16,715 nucleotides of DNA. Origin: Chelatococcus sp. Lineage in GTDB: Bacteria > Pseudomonadota > Alphaproteobacteria > Rhizobiales > Beijerinckiaceae. The stretch is from assembly GCA_003248805.1 (NCBI GenBank), contig QFQY01000095.1:1-16715 (forward strand). Direction: 5' to 3'. This document shows, in pieces, positions 15,039-16,715 of this stretch. Below the pieces are notes generated by a model. The model was given only the letters and a program-made list of their open reading frames with translations, had not been told where the DNA came from and made no database searches. Both the position numbers and the translations under genes were made by a program. Numbering within the stretch: the stretch's first letter is position 1; each line of letters starts with the position of its first letter.

Positions 15039-15362
15039 AGCAATACCCCAGCCAATGACCGAGGCGTCTAGTCATTATTGAAATAGATTCGCAATATAAA
15101 TTTCTTCACTTCAAGCAATAGATAAATATACAAAATCCATTCTCGTCGAATTTCTATTTTTGTTATTATTCCAATCAGGTCACAGTCGGCGCGTCGCCGT
15201 GCAAGGCGAGATCGATTCGACGCGGATCAGCGCTCGGTCCCGCGGTCGCCGCCGCTCGCGCCCGCCTGCGGCGCAAACCGACCGGACCTCATTAGTTTGA
15301 GGGACGGTGCCGCCTCCGTCTTGGGCTCAACTGGGCCCCTCGCAGGCGGACGGGAGATGCCG
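15039..15362. promoter_or_regulatory. Divergent intergenic region with AT-rich core
   Basis: This 324-base gap separates the minus-strand receptor from the plus-strand peptidoglycan-binding gene. Roughly 15065-15175 is strongly AT-rich (15121-15180 has 16 G/C of 60), while the remainder is GC-rich like the chromosome. The AT-rich part is where the receptor promoter and any iron-responsive operator should be. I see only a weak, imperfect dyad starting ATTG and ending CAAT at 15077-15095. No convincing Irr ICE box, RirA box or Fur box was found by eye, and no gene is apparent. Confidence 0.55.
15352..15356 (+). promoter_or_regulatory. Ribosome binding site deciding the start at 15363
   Basis: GGGAG stands 6 bases before the ATG at 15363 but directly touches the ATG at 15357. 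Spacing favours 15363 as the start of the peptidoglycan-binding protein. Confidence 0.65.
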
Positions 15363-16343
15363 ATGATCGAGAAGTCCGTGGGCAGGGCGGGGGTCAACGG
15401 CCGCAACGATACGCTGATCGTTCAATGCCTGCTGAATGTCGCCCGGGCACGGACGGGCGTGAAGCCGATCGCCATCGACGGTCTCGTCGGCCCGGAAACC
15501 ATCGGTGCCATCACCGCCTTCCAGCAGAGAAGCCCCGGCCTCGCGCATGACGGGCGGATCGACCCGGACGGGCGGACCCTGACCACGTTGATCGCGTTCA
15601 TCGGCGGCGATGAATATGTCTTCGGCCCCATCGTCCAGCAATTGCTCGCGATCAAGACGGAGATCGACAGGCTCGCCATCGTCGCCCCGCCTCCCATCAA
15701 GCGCCCCCTGCTCCATCTGAGCCCGGGCCTCGTCGAGGTCAGCAAATACAAGGACATCGCGGCCGGAGCGCCCGCCTCGGGGCCGCTGCCCGTCATGGCC
15801 CTGAATGCGGGCGCCCCGAAATTCGGCTTCGTCGGCGCCGACGATGCGATGGCCGCCACGGCGCTGCTCGCCATGGCCTTCGTCCTGAGCGTCCTGATCA
15901 TCCTGATGATCCAGAACCCCACCTTTCGCAAAGCCGTCTCAGTGCGGGCCAAGGAACTCGACCGCATCCTGCGCGCGCTTCAGGTCAGCTCCATGACAGG
16001 GCTGAGGGAATCGGTCGACATCATCAATTCGATCTTCTCCGACAGCAAAGACGAAGAGCAGCGCTGCCGGCAGTCGCCGACATTCCAGGAAACACCGGAA
16101 TGCACCGCCGCGATGCGCCGTTTCGCCGAGACGCTCAAGAAGATGCAGAGCCTGCTCCCGCGCCTGATGAAGGCCCTGCAGGAGGTTCTCGACTTCGCGA
16201 AGCGGCCGCATGCCGGCTTCGACATCATGAAGCTGCGGCTCGCCTTCAACAAGATCGTGAAGGATGCGCAGGCACTGTCCTTCGACTTGCAGGTCGATCT
16301 CGCGGACATGCGCGAGAAATGCAAATGTCCGGAGGGGCCCTGA
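15363..16343 (+). CDS. Peptidoglycan-binding-domain protein with internal membrane helix
   Basis: A 326-residue protein of unknown role. Residues 5-78 look like a peptidoglycan-binding domain of the PG_binding_1 type: VNGRNDTLIVQCLLN, then IAIDGLVGPETIGAITAFQQ and DGRIDPDGRTLTTL. A proline- and alanine-rich linker (108-150) leads to one membrane helix at about 162-183 (AMAATALLAMAFVLSVLIILM). The C-terminal part (185-326) is helical and charged, with cysteines at 235, 247, 320 and 322 and no family I recognise. There is no N-terminal signal peptide, which is odd for a wall-binding protein; the N-terminal domain could be exported through the internal helix, or not act in the periplasm. The gene stands alone, divergent from the receptor and convergent with ftsK. 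A longer start at 15297 or 15357 is possible. Confidence 0.8.
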   Translation: MIEKSVGRAGVNGRNDTLIVQCLLNVARARTGVKPIAIDGLVGPETIGAITAFQQRSPGLAHDGRIDPDGRTLTTLIAFIGGDEYVFGPIVQQLLAIKTEIDRLAIVAPPPIKRPLLHLSPGLVEVSKYKDIAAGAPASGPLPVMALNAGAPKFGFVGADDAMAATALLAMAFVLSVLIILMIQNPTFRKAVSVRAKELDRILRALQVSSMTGLRESVDIINSIFSDSKDEEQRCRQSPTFQETPECTAAMRRFAETLKKMQSLLPRLMKALQEVLDFAKRPHAGFDIMKLRLAFNKIVKDAQALSFDLQVDLADMREKCKCPEGP

Positions 16344-16545
16344 CCGCGCGGCCGGAATCGAAGGATGCGCCGTCCGAAGACCGCTCGAGCGGCGATGCCG
16401 CCGCCGCGGCCCGGCTCCCGAGATCGACATCGCGGCGGTCGCCGTCGTCTCGATCCGCGAGCCACGGCATCAGGCCGCCCTCGTTCCGGCGGCCGCGTAA
16501 GCCGGCGCCTCCGTCGACACGGGCGAGCCCCGAAGCAGGACGGAT

Positions 16546-16566
16546 GGGCCGGCATCGTGCCGGCCC
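16546..16566. terminator. Hairpin between convergent genes, probable ftsK terminator
   Basis: Perfect 9-base arms GGGCCGGCA (16546-16554) and TGCCGGCCC (16558-16566) enclose TCG. It lies 12 bases past the ftsK stop and about 200 bases past the plus-strand gene. There is no T-run on either side, so termination may be weak or factor-assisted. The remainder of 16344-16578 shows no gene. Confidence 0.55.
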
Positions 16567-16578
16567 AGGCGCCCCGGT

Positions 16579-16715
16579 TCAGTCGCTATCCGGACGCGCG
16601 GGAGGCTCCTCGACGAGGATTTCTCGTTTTCCGGCGTGGTTTGCGGGGCCGACGATGCCCTCGTTCTCCATGCGCTCCATGATGGAGGCGGCGCGGTTGT
16701 AGCCGATCTGGAGGC
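16579..16715 (-). CDS. ftsK: DNA translocase FtsK, C-terminal end (runs off right edge)
   Basis: Only the last 44 codons are in the window. The protein reads LQIGYNRAASIMERMENEGI and then VGPANHAGKREILVEEP, which is the recognition helix and wing of the FtsK gamma domain. This winged-helix module reads KOPS sequences and activates XerCD at dif during chromosome dimer resolution. The tail after ILV is short and acidic, as usual. The stop is at 16579-16581 and a hairpin follows. Confidence 0.93.
   Translation of the reverse strand, partial: LQIGYNRAASIMERMENEGIVGPANHAGKREILVEEPPARPDSD

Noticed and set aside
11745..15071. Very long plus-strand open frame antisense to the receptor and HutX-like gene
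   Set aside because: Its product is a repetitive, Arg/Gly/Asp/Val-rich sequence without domains, the usual shadow of GC-rich coding DNA. The minus strand carries clear families.
16344..16578. Small open frames between the peptidoglycan-binding gene and ftsK
   Set aside because: They are short, Arg/Ser/Pro-rich, lack ribosome sites and show no recognisable domain.
1..16715. CRISPR array, insertion sequence or phage genes
   Set aside because: No regularly spaced short repeats, transposase motifs or phage structural genes were seen anywhere in the window.

Overview
The window is GC-rich chromosomal DNA whose gene content and order (divIC/ftsB-like gene, pdhA, pdhB with its own lipoyl domain, pdhC, lpdA, lipA) point to an alphaproteobacterium of the order Hyphomicrobiales (Rhizobiales). 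A Bosea-like or related genus is my inference from protein flavour only; no 16S or other species marker is present.

Region 1 (1-7819, all minus strand) is a central-metabolism block. Reading in the direction of transcription: a DivIC/FtsB-like division protein, then pdhA and pdhB (E1 alpha and beta), pdhC (E2), an unexpected AT-rich ORF of unknown function, lpdA (E3), two small membrane proteins of or near the GlsB/YeaQ/YmgE family, and the 5' part of lipA (lipoyl synthase), which runs off the left edge. Together these encode the whole pyruvate dehydrogenase complex and the enzyme that builds its lipoyl cofactor. Two perfect inverted repeats lie between the divIC-like gene and pdhA, and a composite palindromic extragenic element lies downstream of lpdA.

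Region 2 (7855-9190) holds a membrane-anchored SGNH-hydrolase-like protein on the minus strand and a plus-strand tRNA-Lys(TTT) with encoded CCA.

Region 3 (9327-15038, minus strand) looks like a haem/iron acquisition locus: a TonB-dependent receptor of the haem/haemoglobin type, a HutX/HmuS-like cytosolic haem protein, a ChaN-family protein, and an ABC transporter with permease and ATPase fused in one chain (SbmA/YddA-like type). The last three genes overlap or nearly touch, so they are probably translated together. The usual HmuTUV importer genes are not in the window, so pairing this ABC protein with the haem genes is the most interesting functional question here.

Region 4 (15039-16715) has an AT-rich divergent promoter region, a plus-strand protein with an N-terminal peptidoglycan-binding domain and an internal membrane helix, an intergenic hairpin, and the last 44 codons of ftsK on the minus strand at the right edge.
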